Source: Bacteroidota bacterium (GTDB lineage: Bacteria; Bacteroidota; Ignavibacteria; UBA10030; UBA8401). Taken from it: a stretch of DNA of 64,000 nucleotides. The stretch covers positions 1 through 64,000 of the forward strand of contig JAJYOK010000016.1 of assembly GCA_021796215.1 (NCBI GenBank). The letters are read 5' to 3'. A program made the translations under genes and the position numbers. This document shows positions 45,569-52,690 of this stretch, piece after piece. Below the pieces are notes generated by a model that ran no database searches, was not told where the DNA came from, and was given only the letters and a program-made list of their open reading frames with translations. Position 1 is the first letter of the stretch. The number at the start of each line of letters is the position of its first letter.

Positions 45569-45640
45569 AGCTGAAGGTGGGATTTGAACCCACGACCTGC
45601 GGTTTACGAAACCGCTGCTCTACCGCTGAGCTACTTCAGC
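45569..45640 (-). tRNA. tRNA-Thr (anticodon CGT)
   Basis: Cloverleaf on the minus strand: acceptor GCTGAAG/CTTCAGC, D-arm GCTC...GAGC, anticodon stem GCGGT/ACCGC with loop TTCGTAA (anticodon CGT), T-arm GTGGG-TTCAAAT-CCCAC, discriminator T. CCA is not encoded. It is directly followed by the tandem array of its own 3' end. Confidence 0.97.
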
Positions 45641-46148
45641 AAAAAAAGTGAATAAAAGATACTAAAACGCTGCAGGGAAAGCAAGATTTTTTGCTTTCCC
45701 GCATGCATTTACTATACAATGCAAAAAAACCTCACCAATTTTTATTTATTTCACTGTCAGAATAATTTTCTCCTGCGCAGCTTTCCTCATCCCTTCGACA
45801 AAGTTCTTCATATCAGTGAAAAAAAAATATTTTTCCGCTACTGCCCAGTTGTAAAGGAAGCGGGGTTTCTCTCACAATGCGTACTTTGCATCCGCCGTTT
45901 TTTCGCGAACACGTTGATTAAATTTGTAAAATAAAAATCTGCTTTCGTATCGCATGTTATAACTTCATAACTCAACATTCTCAGTTCAAGAGCGGCAGTG
46001 GTTTGCACAGCCTGCTCGAGCGACTGGAATGGCGGAACAAAGATCCTTTTTTAAACAAAAATTTTTTGTTGCCGCTGTACTTTATTCTCTTGACTCTTTA
46101 CTTATTAAAGAGGTTAGGTTGCGGTTAAACAATATTTTGCAATAGTTA
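45641..46148. other. intergenic region with a degenerate attC-like half-site
   Basis: No convincing gene; the small open frame at 45719-45934 has no family or ribosome-binding support. Around 45990-46036 the sequence GAGCGACTGG, with flanking GCTCGAG and TTTGCA, aligns with the arm of the attC-like site at 50100-50151, but its TATAAC box is degraded. A GTTAGGTTGCGG at 46113-46124 is an exact inverted copy of 48575-48586. Confidence 0.4.
46113..46124 (+). repeat. 12-bp inverted repeat flanking the oxidoreductase operon (left copy)
   Basis: GTTAGGTTGCGG here; its reverse complement CCGCAACCTAAC is at 48575-48586. The pair encloses the three-gene operon at 46149-48532. The GTTAGG part fits the GTTRRRY box of attC sites. 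Confidence 0.6.
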
Positions 46149-47390
46149 TTAAACACTCACGGGTATCTTGAATATTTTAGCACCGATAGTAAGGAGTGTG
46201 CGTAAAATTTCTTTTTTGAAGCCGAACGGAGACAACCACCATTGTTCAAAGAGAATTTTTCCAAGATGCCAAGCTCGTCCAATATTACGAAGTTCAAGTC
46301 GTGGAGATGGCTCACCAAAAAAATCTCCAAAAGCAAATCCCGCCAAACCTTCGCCAGCTTCGAGCATACAATATCCTGCACCGCAGAATTCAGCTTTGGG
46401 AACAATGCCGTTTATTTCATCCACAATGCGGCGAGAAACAATTTCAGCCTGAACGTGAGCAAACACACCAGCTTTGGGTAACATCATCGGAACTTCAGGT
46501 TTCCATCGTCCTGGAATACTTATAGCGGTAATATCACCAATCGCATAAATGTTTTCATATTTTGTTTTGAGCGTCAAACGATCAACGGAAATCCATCCCG
46601 CATCATTCGTTAATCCTGCTTCCCGCGCAATGCGTGATCCACGGTGCGGCGGAATTGCAACAAGCATATCGTACGAAACAGGTTCTTTGCCATCGAAAGA
46701 GAGTTTATGTTTTTTAGAGTCAACCGAAATAAGTTTATGGAGCGGATGAAAAGTTATTCCTTTGGATGTGAGCATCTGTTTAACTGCTTCGCCAAGTTGT
46801 GGTCCAGCAACAGGCATCGGTTGCGGTTCGGGTGTATATAGGTGGATATTTATTTTATCTTTCAATCCACGTCTTTGGAAGTAGTCGGCAATTAGCATAG
46901 ATGCCTCGTGCGGCGCACCAGGACACTTGTAAGGTAATGCAGAAACAACAACCGAAATATTACCGCCTTGAAATTTTTCGAGTGCCAATTGAAATCTTTG
47001 AGTTTCCTCAAATGTGTAAAAGGAAAAAACACTTTCATTGAAACCCGGTATGAGTTCAGGTGCAAGTTCAGCACCAAGAGCTACAATTAAATAGTCGAAG
47101 TCAACAGAATTATTTGTTGTAGTGATGTGACGATTTGGTACATCAATACTAATCACTTCAGCCTGAATGACTTCAACACCTGAACGAAGAAGCGTGTGTA
47201 ATGGCGTGGTGATTTTATCGGCTTTCCGATCTCCAGTCATTAGCCAAAGAAACGATGGGGCAAAGGCGTGCATAGAATTTTTTTCGACAAGTATCACTTT
47301 ATGATTATGTGGCAACTTGTGTTGAAGTTCGTTCGCAACGACAATTCCGCCAACTCCTCCACCTAATACAACAATAGTTTTGCTATTCAC
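46149..47390 (-). CDS. FAD-dependent NAD(P)H/sulfide:quinone oxidoreductase-like protein
   Basis: Encodes 413 residues, probably starting at GTG (47388-47390). Rossmann motif VVLGGGVGGIVVANEL, second NAD motif area, and AIGDITAI near residue 300 define the pyridine-nucleotide disulfide family. SALPYKCPGAPHEASML and CGAGYCMLEAGEGLAG contain the cysteines typical of sulfide:quinone reductase-like proteins. The C-terminus (KILFEQWWLSPFGFKKEI) could form membrane-associating helices. Encoded with a DsrE-family protein, it suggests sulfur-species handling; SQR versus a relative is not settled. Confidence 0.82.
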   Translation of the reverse strand: MNSKTIVVLGGGVGGIVVANELQHKLPHNHKVILVEKNSMHAFAPSFLWLMTGDRKADKITTPLHTLLRSGVEVIQAEVISIDVPNRHITTTNNSVDFDYLIVALGAELAPELIPGFNESVFSFYTFEETQRFQLALEKFQGGNISVVVSALPYKCPGAPHEASMLIADYFQRRGLKDKINIHLYTPEPQPMPVAGPQLGEAVKQMLTSKGITFHPLHKLISVDSKKHKLSFDGKEPVSYDMLVAIPPHRGSRIAREAGLTNDAGWISVDRLTLKTKYENIYAIGDITAISIPGRWKPEVPMMLPKAGVFAHVQAEIVSRRIVDEINGIVPKAEFCGAGYCMLEAGEGLAGFAFGDFFGEPSPRLELRNIGRAWHLGKILFEQWWLSPFGFKKEILRTLLTIGAKIFKIPVSV

Positions 47391-47424
47391 AATAGCTCCT
47401 TTTCTTTATAAAAATTCCCATCAT

Positions 47425-47745
47425 TCAGAAAGTGATTACTTTATCAGCCCACTCCACCATATTTAAACAATCAATCATCGTAGAAATTGGACAGACATCT
47501 GTTCCTTCTTGATTCCTTGATTTAATACAAGTTCCGCAAGCCAATACAATACCATTATTCTGCACAAACTCATCTATCTGCTTTTTAGCATTATATTTTT
47601 CGTGTACTATATTTTCGATTTCTACACCAGCGCTCATAAGAAATATTTTGACCTCGTGTCCTTGTTTCAAAGCAGTATTTCCAAACCGCACTCCATTCCA
47701 AGCTTTTTCTGGCTCATTCGTTTCTATAATTATTCCGATTTTCAT
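47425..47745 (-). CDS. DsrE/DsrF-like sulfur-relay protein
   Basis: Encodes 106 residues of the small alpha/beta DsrE fold: MKIGIIIETNEPEKAWNGVR, GHEVKIFLMSAGVEIENI, and ends in WADKVITF. A candidate sulfur-carrying Cys lies in GIVLACGTCIKSR, at the position used in this family, with further Cys in DVCPISTMIDCLN. It begins 1 bp before the nucleoside phosphorylase stop on the same strand, so translation is probably coupled. Its role is inferred as sulfur transfer in partnership with the oxidoreductase. Confidence 0.85.
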   Translation of the reverse strand: MKIGIIIETNEPEKAWNGVRFGNTALKQGHEVKIFLMSAGVEIENIVHEKYNAKKQIDEFVQNNGIVLACGTCIKSRNQEGTDVCPISTMIDCLNMVEWADKVITF

Positions 47746-47746
47746 T

Positions 47747-48532
47747 TTATTTCTCCGATGTTAGTATTTTGGCAGTATGATAAATTAAATCCAGGGTATC
47801 TAAACTACCCATTTCCTCACCCTTTTCAAAATCGCCTTCGCTTTGTGCCATTGTGTTGGTCAGGTGTGCAAAACAAATTATGTTTTTATTTTTAACTTTT
47901 GCAAAAGCATAAAGGGCGGCGGCTTCCATTTCGACACAAGTTACATTTTTATTCTTTGCAAATTCGATTGCTGAAATAGTTTCTCTAAATGGTGCATCGG
48001 TTGTCCAACTTGTACCGCTCTCAATTGAAAGCGGAGTTTCTTTATACTGGTTGATTAATTTATCCAATAAATTCTTATTGATCGAAGCATCTTCTTGTGG
48101 AGGTAAATAATGATAACTTGTTCCTTCGTCACGAATAGTTTGCTCTATTAAGATAAATCGAGAATTATTGTGAGGTGGATTAATGATACCTGCCGATGTT
48201 ACGCTAATGAGCAATTGGCAACCAGATGCAAACAGTTCCTCAGCAACTAATACTGCGAATGAAGAACCAACAACACAACCCACGATACCAAATTCGTATG
48301 TTTTGTGCTTAAAGCTATAAAGTTTTGTATGATAACAAGCCCAGCATTTATTAAGGTTTGCTTGGTTTGTCCGTAAAAGATATTCAACTAAATCACCATC
48401 TGGGTCAAGAATGCAAATATTTGGTATTTCGCAACTATCTAATTGCTTTTGTCTCCTTGCTTCTCTCAATAAGTTTTCAGGGGTAAATACTGATGATTCT
48501 TGGTAGTATTTGTTCTCTAAAAAGTTGTTCAT
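47747..48532 (-). CDS. nucleoside phosphorylase (uridine/purine phosphorylase family)
   Basis: Encodes 261 residues of the PNP/UDP phosphorylase family: GIVGCVVGSSFAVLVAEELF, SVTSAGIINP, RDEGTSYHYLPP, GTSWTTDAPFRET, and VTCVEMEAAALYAFAKVKN with the Glu pair that binds ribose. It releases a base and (deoxy)ribose-1-phosphate from a nucleoside or, in relatives, methylthioadenosine. It is the first gene of the three-gene operon with DsrE and the oxidoreductase. Upstream (48533-48580) is the boundary with the IS-interrupted attC-like site. Confidence 0.88.
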   Translation of the reverse strand: MNNFLENKYYQESSVFTPENLLREARRQKQLDSCEIPNICILDPDGDLVEYLLRTNQANLNKCWACYHTKLYSFKHKTYEFGIVGCVVGSSFAVLVAEELFASGCQLLISVTSAGIINPPHNNSRFILIEQTIRDEGTSYHYLPPQEDASINKNLLDKLINQYKETPLSIESGTSWTTDAPFRETISAIEFAKNKNVTCVEMEAAALYAFAKVKNKNIICFAHLTNTMAQSEGDFEKGEEMGSLDTLDLIYHTAKILTSEK

Positions 48533-48580
48533 CGTTTAATATTATCCAATTGTTTAATGTTATATGAAACTGTTCCGCAA

Positions 48581-48594
48581 CCTAACGGATATAT
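48581..48594 (-). other. left stub of attC-like site A, interrupted by the IS
   Basis: CCTAAC (reverse GTTAGG) fits the RYYYAAC/GTTRRRY box of integron attC sites and is followed by GG, as at the other two sites (TATAACGG). The site then breaks at the left inverted repeat of the IS and continues at 49996. Confidence 0.6.
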
Positions 48595-48662
48595 TATGAA
48601 AAGGCAACCTCAAGTGTTAAGTTGCGGTATCAATAACAAAGCACATAACAAAGGAGGCTGCC

Positions 48663-49745
48663 ATGTCATCATACGATTTCGAGATCGGACTCGATCTCCA
48701 TAAGGTTTTTTCTCTGCTTGCCACACTCGACCGGAACGGTACTTTTCTCGGATACCAACGCCTGGACAACAGCGTTGATGCCTTCGACAACTTTTTCGGG
48801 CAATGCAACGGATCGTTCCGTGTTACCTTCGAATGCTGTCCTAACTGGTATTGGGTCGCCGACTACTGTCAGGAGCACGCCATTCCTTTTATCCTTTCCA
48901 ATCCGTTACTCAACCGCGCCATTGCTCACGTCCATGCCAAGAATGATCGCTACGATGCACGCATGTTAGCCCACCTTGCCCAAACCGGACTGATTGCCAC
49001 ATGCTATGTTCCCGATAAAAACATCCGTCACTTACGAGAGTTGCTCTTTCACCGACTGAAGCTTCTTCAGGTCCGCACACGCTTCAAAAACCGTATTCAC
49101 GTCACTCTGATCAAATATAATTTCCAATCTCCCTATCAGTATATCTTTGGTCCTCATGGTATCCAGTGGATCCATTCCTGCAAGCTTCCGCCATTCATGG
49201 AACACAGCGTCTGCGAACTGCTTGAGTTAATTGCTGCACTGGATACTCATATTGAACACTATGATCAGCGCATCAGTGACCATATTCGGGACCATCCGTA
49301 TTATCAACTCCTGAGATCGGTTTATGGGATCGGCATAATTCACGCAGCTACCATCATCGCCCGCGTGGCTGACATTACTCGATTTCCCACCGTCCAGGGA
49401 TTTATCCGCTATGCCGGATTAGCTGTCAATACTCGGGCTTCTGCCGATAAACTCACCTATGGACATCTCATGCGGCAGTCCGATAAATACTTGCGAACCA
49501 GTTTCGTCGAAGCATCTCACTTAGTTATCCGCTACGATCCGGGATTACGTGCTTTTTATGATCACCTTGCAAAGCAGAAAGGACACGGTTGCGCCATTTG
49601 TGCTGTTGCCCGGAAATTAGCCCGGTCTGTGTACTTTATGTTAAAGAACTCGACTCCTTATCGTGTCCGTTCGATTCAAGGACAGTACGTGCAACAATCT
49701 CATCGCCTTTCCGTGCAGCCCGCGTCAGCGTCAAGCTCCGGTTAA
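48663..49745 (+). CDS. IS110-family DEDD transposase
   Basis: Encodes 360 residues preceded by AAAGGAGG. N-terminal RuvC-like DEDD domain: Asp in IGLDLHKVFSL, Glu in VTFECCPNWYW, and the Asp pair in KNDRYDARMLAHLA. A helical linker follows, then the C-terminal Transposase_20 domain: LLRSVYGIGIIHAATIIARV, FIRYAGLAVN, and a conserved Ser/Gly region (LRTSFVEASHLVIRYD). The family works as an RNA-guided recombinase with a bridge RNA. No frameshift is seen. Confidence 0.95.
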   Translation: MSSYDFEIGLDLHKVFSLLATLDRNGTFLGYQRLDNSVDAFDNFFGQCNGSFRVTFECCPNWYWVADYCQEHAIPFILSNPLLNRAIAHVHAKNDRYDARMLAHLAQTGLIATCYVPDKNIRHLRELLFHRLKLLQVRTRFKNRIHVTLIKYNFQSPYQYIFGPHGIQWIHSCKLPPFMEHSVCELLELIAALDTHIEHYDQRISDHIRDHPYYQLLRSVYGIGIIHAATIIARVADITRFPTVQGFIRYAGLAVNTRASADKLTYGHLMRQSDKYLRTSFVEASHLVIRYDPGLRAFYDHLAKQKGHGCAICAVARKLARSVYFMLKNSTPYRVRSIQGQYVQQSHRLSVQPASASSSG

Positions 49746-49982
49746 TCGCCCCCAGTGCTTTTCTCCTCCGGACAGATTGCAACGGTTATTACGCGACGCA
49801 GGCTGATTGTATCAATCATATAACCAACTCTTCAGGTTGAATAGATTCATAGTCACTTAGCTTTTGCCAGACTGAAATATTTTCTCTCACGGATCGTTTA
49901 GGTTGCACCGAAGCATCATATTGTCTCTCTTTCTCGTCCTTTCCTCGAAATGACGAGGAGGGATTTTTTATGCTCTTGACTT
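49746..49982 (+). ncRNA. candidate bridge RNA region of the IS110-family element
   Basis: The ~240-nt 3' non-coding end of the element can fold: GGTTAT pairs with ATAACC and GATTG with CAATC (about 49780-49825), and CGTCCTTTCCTCGAAATGACG can fold near 49935. A 9-nt TTAGGTTGC at 49898-49906 equals the complement of the target flank at 48577-48585, as expected of a target guide. IS1111-group bridge RNAs are encoded at this end. RNA ends and expression are inferred. Confidence 0.5.
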
Positions 49983-49995
49983 TTGCCTTTTCATA

Positions 49996-50151
49996 GAACC
50001 GGAGCTAAGCTGCGTTGCAACGTTCCAGCGCGCTGGATTGTGTTTTTAGATTTCTGATAACTATCGCTATTGTATGTTGTATGTTCATTTCTCGATACTT
50101 GCAAACTTGGAGCGCGAGCGGTTGCAACGTCAGCTTGAGCGACTGGTTATA
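49996..50151 (-). other. attC-like site A, main part
   Basis: Imperfect palindrome: on the plus strand GGAGCTAAGCTGCGTTGCAA (~50000-50019) pairs with the complement of GTTGCAACGTCAGCTTGAGC (~50121-50140), and the far end is GTTATA at 50146-50151 (TATAAC when read after the lipoprotein gene). The missing outer box is at 48581-48586. Joined length is about 170 bp, close to sites B and C. It directly follows the stop of the lipoprotein gene at 50161. Confidence 0.6.
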
Positions 50152-50160
50152 CCGCAACTA

Positions 50161-50652
50161 TTATTGATAGCCACCTCTCGCTGGAGGTAGTTTTTGATAC
50201 GTTGAACTAGAGTTAATAACTTCTCTGATTTTTGAAGTCAAATTGTTTAATAAGAGTGTTGATTCAGATCCCGGCTCTAAAGGATAGAACCACGTTACAG
50301 TTTTTTCCTGTCCCTCGTATTTAATTCGTAATCCGTCGGGACTTGGATTAGGTGCAATAGTAACATCTTTTTGAGAATAAATCGTATCTGGCAAAGCAAA
50401 AAAATGTGCTTCATTAACAGCTTCAAGGATGGAATTTTGTTCTTGAGTCGAAAGCCAAAATGATACTTTTGTTGTTCCGTCCATTACCAAATCCTTTTGT
50501 AAAAAGCCTTCAAAAGTATTCAGTTCGTCTTTGAAGTTATAAGAATAATCAATTTGAATAAATTGTTCATCGTGTTGTTCGACTGGATTTTCTTTTTTAC
50601 ATCCAAAGAGTGCAACTATGAATGCAATCGAAAATATTATCTTCTTTTTCAT
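50161..50652 (-). CDS. small lipoprotein, cassette gene
   Basis: Encodes 163 residues after a perfect AAAGGAGG Shine-Dalgarno. The signal ends in a lipobox (FIVALFGC, Cys at residue 18) followed by KKENP, so it is probably outer-membrane anchored. The mature part is predicted beta-rich (LQKDLVMDGTTKVSFWLSTQ) with no family I recognise. It is followed 10 bp later by attC-like site A; gene plus site form one putative cassette. Single unknown genes with their own SD are typical of cassette arrays. Confidence 0.75.
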   Translation of the reverse strand: MKKKIIFSIAFIVALFGCKKENPVEQHDEQFIQIDYSYNFKDELNTFEGFLQKDLVMDGTTKVSFWLSTQEQNSILEAVNEAHFFALPDTIYSQKDVTIAPNPSPDGLRIKYEGQEKTVTWFYPLEPGSESTLLLNNLTSKIREVINSSSTYQKLPPARGGYQ

Positions 50653-50683
50653 AAGATAAAACCTCCTTTGCTGATTGTTGCGG

Positions 50684-50872
50684 TATAACGGTGTGGCTTT
50701 TCACCCGTCCGCCCCGAACAACGATGCCGAACTGAAAAGCTACTGCCAAATATTTTTATAAATTTTATTTACATAGAACAATGCCAAACAACAACGCTTA
50801 CCTTTACCACCAAACCCGAAAATATTAATAATGCTGCAATGAAAACGCGGTCGGGTGGAAAAGCTGGTTATA
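50684..50872 (-). other. attC-like site B (189 bp)
   Basis: Read on the minus strand it begins TATAACCAGCTTTTCCACCC, 11 bp after the HNH gene stop, and ends GGGTGAAAAGCCACACCGTTATA. The two ends are complementary over TATAAC, GCTTTTC and CACCCG with an unequal spacer (CA against GGTGTG), as in R/L boxes of attC. The central part contains TTGGCAGT and GGCATCG segments shared with site C. Confidence 0.65.
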
Positions 50873-50882
50873 TTTTTGTCCA

Positions 50883-51740
50883 TCATCTATGACCAAAATG
50901 CAACTCACGATGACAATTTGGGCAAACTGCAATTGCATTTTCGACCGTATCCTCGCCACCACTCGCTAAAAATATTTTATGATGTATCTCTAAAAATGGT
51001 GTATTGTCTTTTGCTCTTAAAAATGGAGCGGGTTTATTACATTTTTCGCAATTTCCATTTGCTCTTAAAATAACTTCAGCAATTACATCAGGATTTCTTT
51101 GAAAGCCCGATGATAATATTTTAGTTCGTTTTGGTAATTTATCTACTTTTGATAAACGTTCTATTCTTTCCGCAGAAGTTAAACTTTTAGATTTTTCTAA
51201 TTCTTCTTCTAGCTCTTTTTCTAAATCTTCTGCAAGAATATTTTCTTCAAGAAATAAATATGAAGGAGGAATTTTTACAGGGCTCCAATTACCAGCTCTT
51301 GTTCTTCTTTTTAATGGTTTGTCGTCACTAACTTTTGTCAAGTATGAGACACTAAATTTATCATCAAGCTCAACAAGGTTTTTAATTTTGATTAGATTTA
51401 TACATTCACTTCCATTTGCTTCAAAATATACTTCTTTCTCGTTTGGCTGATATTTTTTTATAAAATTGTTTATTCCTTCTAATCTTGTAGCAGGAATATT
51501 TTTCTTATTTTCCCACCCTATAATTTTAGCAGTGTAGCAAACATTATTTAAATTCTTTGTTGTGGAAATAAATAATTGTATTGGATTTGAATCAGATGGA
51601 TTATTAACCTTTAGCAGTAGAATCTCACTACCGCGATAAGGCTGTAAATAGAAACTTTCAACTTCTTTAAGATTTTGAGAAGAAATAATTTCTTGCAATA
51701 CATCTTCAAAAACACCATTTAAAAACAGAGCAACTTCCAT
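50883..51740 (-). CDS. HNH endonuclease with an N-terminal recognition-like domain, cassette gene
   Basis: Encodes 285 residues from an ATG after GAGG. The C-terminus is an HNH nuclease: GNCEKCNKPAPF, FLEIHHKIFLASGGEDTVEN, AVCPNCHRELHFG, with both Zn Cys pairs and the His-His. Residues ~1-130 form a beta-rich domain (VSYLTKV, YTAKIIGWENKKN) that might recognise DNA, and ~165-205 a charged helix. McrA-type modified-DNA restriction enzymes share this layout, so a defence role is plausible but inferred. It carries attC-like site B directly downstream. Confidence 0.82.
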   Translation of the reverse strand: MEVALFLNGVFEDVLQEIISSQNLKEVESFYLQPYRGSEILLLKVNNPSDSNPIQLFISTTKNLNNVCYTAKIIGWENKKNIPATRLEGINNFIKKYQPNEKEVYFEANGSECINLIKIKNLVELDDKFSVSYLTKVSDDKPLKRRTRAGNWSPVKIPPSYLFLEENILAEDLEKELEEELEKSKSLTSAERIERLSKVDKLPKRTKILSSGFQRNPDVIAEVILRANGNCEKCNKPAPFLRAKDNTPFLEIHHKIFLASGGEDTVENAIAVCPNCHRELHFGHR

Positions 51741-51753
51741 TTTACCTCAAAAA

Positions 51754-51939
51754 TATAACGGCATTGCCAATAAGCGGCGCCCCAGAACTGCAATGCCGCT
51801 TAAACTACAACTGCCAATAATTATTAATAAAATTGTTTAATAGAACTACTTTACAAAACAACAAAACACGGAAGAATAAAACCAATAATTACAAGAATAC
51901 CGAAAGCGAATACGGCGTCCGCTTGATTGGCTGGTTATA
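51754..51939 (-). other. attC-like site C (186 bp)
   Basis: On the minus strand it begins TATAACCAGCCAATCAAGCG and ends CGCTTATTGGCAATGCCGTTATA. Ends pair over TATAAC, GCCAAT and AAGCGG/CGCC with unequal spacers (CA against GGCATT), the same plan as site B. It lies 14 bp after the stop of the lipoprotein gene at 51954. Central TTGGCAGT, GGCAT and GTTC segments recur in site B in the same order. Confidence 0.65.
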
Positions 51940-51953
51940 CCGTTTTTATATTA

Positions 51954-52514
51954 TTAAAAATTCATTGAGCCATTTGGCTGATATTTCCATTTAAAACTTG
52001 CTTCTCCAAATAAAGTTGGGGAACTTGGATTAGAACTATCTGCATATGCTTCAGTATGCAAAATTAAAATTTTCCCAAATTTATCATCAATGGTTTTTAC
52101 AGCCCAAATTTGATTTACTTTTACTGGCAATGCCAAATCCATATAATTTGAATCTGGAACTTCTGTTAAATTATCAAAAAATACTTGTGCTGAATCTGTA
52201 TTTGCGTCATTAAATTGTTTTATTAATATGAAGGAAGACTTTAATGTCCCAGCAGAACTAAAAAACACACCTAAAATATTTCCGGTCTCATTTGTTTGAA
52301 CAAGAACAATAATATCTGGAGTGATATTGTTTGAATTAGGGTATTCAATATTTCCACCTTGCGAAAAAGAAAATCCGGTGTATTTATAATTAACAATTTT
52401 AGTATTTATAGTAGTCTCACCAGATGTTTTAGGTGGCGTTGGTTCAACACTATTATCACAGCTATTTGTAAAAATGGTAAGCAAAAATAAAATTGGTATT
52501 ATTAAATATTTCAT
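51954..52514 (-). CDS. lipoprotein of unknown function, cassette gene
   Basis: Encodes 186 residues. Signal peptide MKYLIIPILFLLTIFTNSC with lipobox Cys at 19, then a Pro/Thr linker (DNSVEPTPPKTSGE) and a beta-rich domain (KYTGFSFSQGGNIEYP, NQIWAVKTIDDKFGKILILH). No family recognised. It has its own attC-like site (C) downstream and another TATAAC box (52545-52550) upstream, fitting the cassette pattern. Confidence 0.75.
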   Translation of the reverse strand: MKYLIIPILFLLTIFTNSCDNSVEPTPPKTSGETTINTKIVNYKYTGFSFSQGGNIEYPNSNNITPDIIVLVQTNETGNILGVFFSSAGTLKSSFILIKQFNDANTDSAQVFFDNLTEVPDSNYMDLALPVKVNQIWAVKTIDDKFGKILILHTEAYADSSNPSSPTLFGEASFKWKYQPNGSMNF

Positions 52515-52544
52515 ATTAAAATGACTTTTATTTTTTGTTAACGG

Positions 52545-52690
52545 TATAACTATTAATTATACTGCCACAATTGCGGGCTAACATGCCGGTGGCAGGAATA
52601 TTATATTCCAGTAAAAATTTCATTTTCAATCTGTTTTCCATAGTTCTTGCGGGCTATCACTCCGGAGATGTTGGAATGTTATCCCGCAAG
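52545..52690. other. degenerate attC-like site D with imperfect direct repeats
   Basis: Begins GGTATAAC as sites B and C do. Two imperfect copies of TTGCGGGCTAACATGCCGG lie about 75 bp apart (near 52570 and 52648); the second forms a CTTGCGGG/CCCGCAAG hairpin with CTCCGGAG in the loop. A GTTATC at ~52680 could be the opposite end. Arm pairing is weaker than in sites B and C. Confidence 0.4.

Larger units (their letters stand above)
48595..49995 (+). mobile_element. IS110-family (IS1111-type) insertion sequence inside an attC-like site
   Basis: About 1.4 kb bounded by a 13-bp perfect inverted repeat: TATGAAAAGGCAA at 48595-48607 and its complement at 49983-49995. Subterminal inverted repeats and a long 3' non-coding end are features of the IS1111 group. 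The transposase is intact. It lies between the R-type box (48581-48586) and the remaining arms (49996-50151) of one attC-like site; attC targeting is known for the IS1111-attC group. Exact outer ends may be a few bases beyond the repeats. Confidence 0.8.

Noticed and set aside
45719-45934. Small plus-strand protein between tRNA-Thr and the oxidoreductase
   Set aside because: No Shine-Dalgarno, unusual composition (Phe- and Cys-rich) and no family; likely chance.
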